Source of the DNA: an uncultured Fretibacterium sp.
Lineage (GTDB): Bacteria > Synergistota > Synergistia > Synergistales > Aminobacteriaceae
Reading direction: 5' to 3'
DNA: 6,336 bases
Assembly: GCA_905373185.1 (NCBI GenBank)
Contig: CAJPSE010000099.1
Span: 1 to 6,336 of the forward strand
Numbering within the stretch: position 1 is the stretch's first letter; every line of letters begins with the position of its first letter. The notes under the pieces are model-generated. The model worked only from the letters and a program-made list of their open reading frames with translations, was not told where the DNA came from and searched no databases. The position numbers and the translations under genes are program-made. Positions 6,326 through 6,336 of this stretch are shown here, piece by piece.

Positions 6326-6336
6326 GGCATTTCGCT
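6300..6336 (+). CDS. Start of second ABC transporter ATPase (DppF/OppF type), cut by window edge
   Basis: Only 12 codons are present: MLELRNLCKAFR. This matches the opening strand of OppF/DppF-type ATPases (LLEVRNLSKxF pattern). The ATG lies inside the last 26 nt of the preceding ATPase gene in a different frame, with GAGGTG at 6286-6291 about 8 nt upstream. The operon order binding protein, permease, permease, ATPase predicts exactly this gene here. The identity rests on this short match plus position, and everything catalytic is outside the window. Confidence 0.75.
   Translation, partial: MLELRNLCKAFR

Overview
The window is a GC-rich bacterial segment, about 60% G+C by eye, with tightly packed genes and strong AGGAGG-type ribosome binding sites. 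It holds most of one operon for a peptide/nickel-family (Opp/Dpp/Nik) ABC importer. The operon starts with a soluble protein of unrecognised function, and a divergent gene runs off the left edge. The binding protein has a signal peptide cleaved by signal peptidase I and no lipobox, which points to a diderm host with a periplasm. The GC-rich, SD-rich style and the peptide-type importer would suit an amino-acid-fermenting anaerobe such as a member of the Synergistota. That placement is an inference; no rRNA or marker gene is present to confirm it.

Layout. Positions 446 to 1 (minus strand) carry the 5' part of a protein that looks like two winged-helix-like modules. Positions 447-631 are a divergent intergenic region with a perfect tandem 12-bp repeat, TATAAT elements facing both ways and a short inverted repeat. 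On the plus strand follow: a 418-aa uncharacterised cytoplasmic protein (632-1888, GTG start); a 530-aa family-5 extracellular substrate-binding protein (1928-3520); an 83-nt gap with two small inverted repeats; the first permease (3604-4551, TTG start); the second permease (4548-5366); the first ATPase, with a C-terminal cysteine motif (5363-6325); and the first 12 codons of what should be the second ATPase (6300 to the right edge).

The last four genes overlap one another (ATGA, ATGA and a 26-nt overlap), so they are almost certainly co-transcribed and translationally coupled. In the expected system the binding protein captures a small peptide, metal chelate or similar solute in the periplasm, the two permeases form the channel, and the two ATPases power it. 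The uncharacterised first gene, 39 nt upstream of the binding protein and apparently under the same promoter, may act on the imported compound.

The transporter itself is ordinary. The points worth a second look are the unrecognised lead gene, the repeat in the divergent control region, whose units each contain a match to the DnaA-box consensus, and the structured gap between the binding-protein and permease genes. No mobile element, tRNA, rRNA, CRISPR array or convincing rho-independent terminator was seen.
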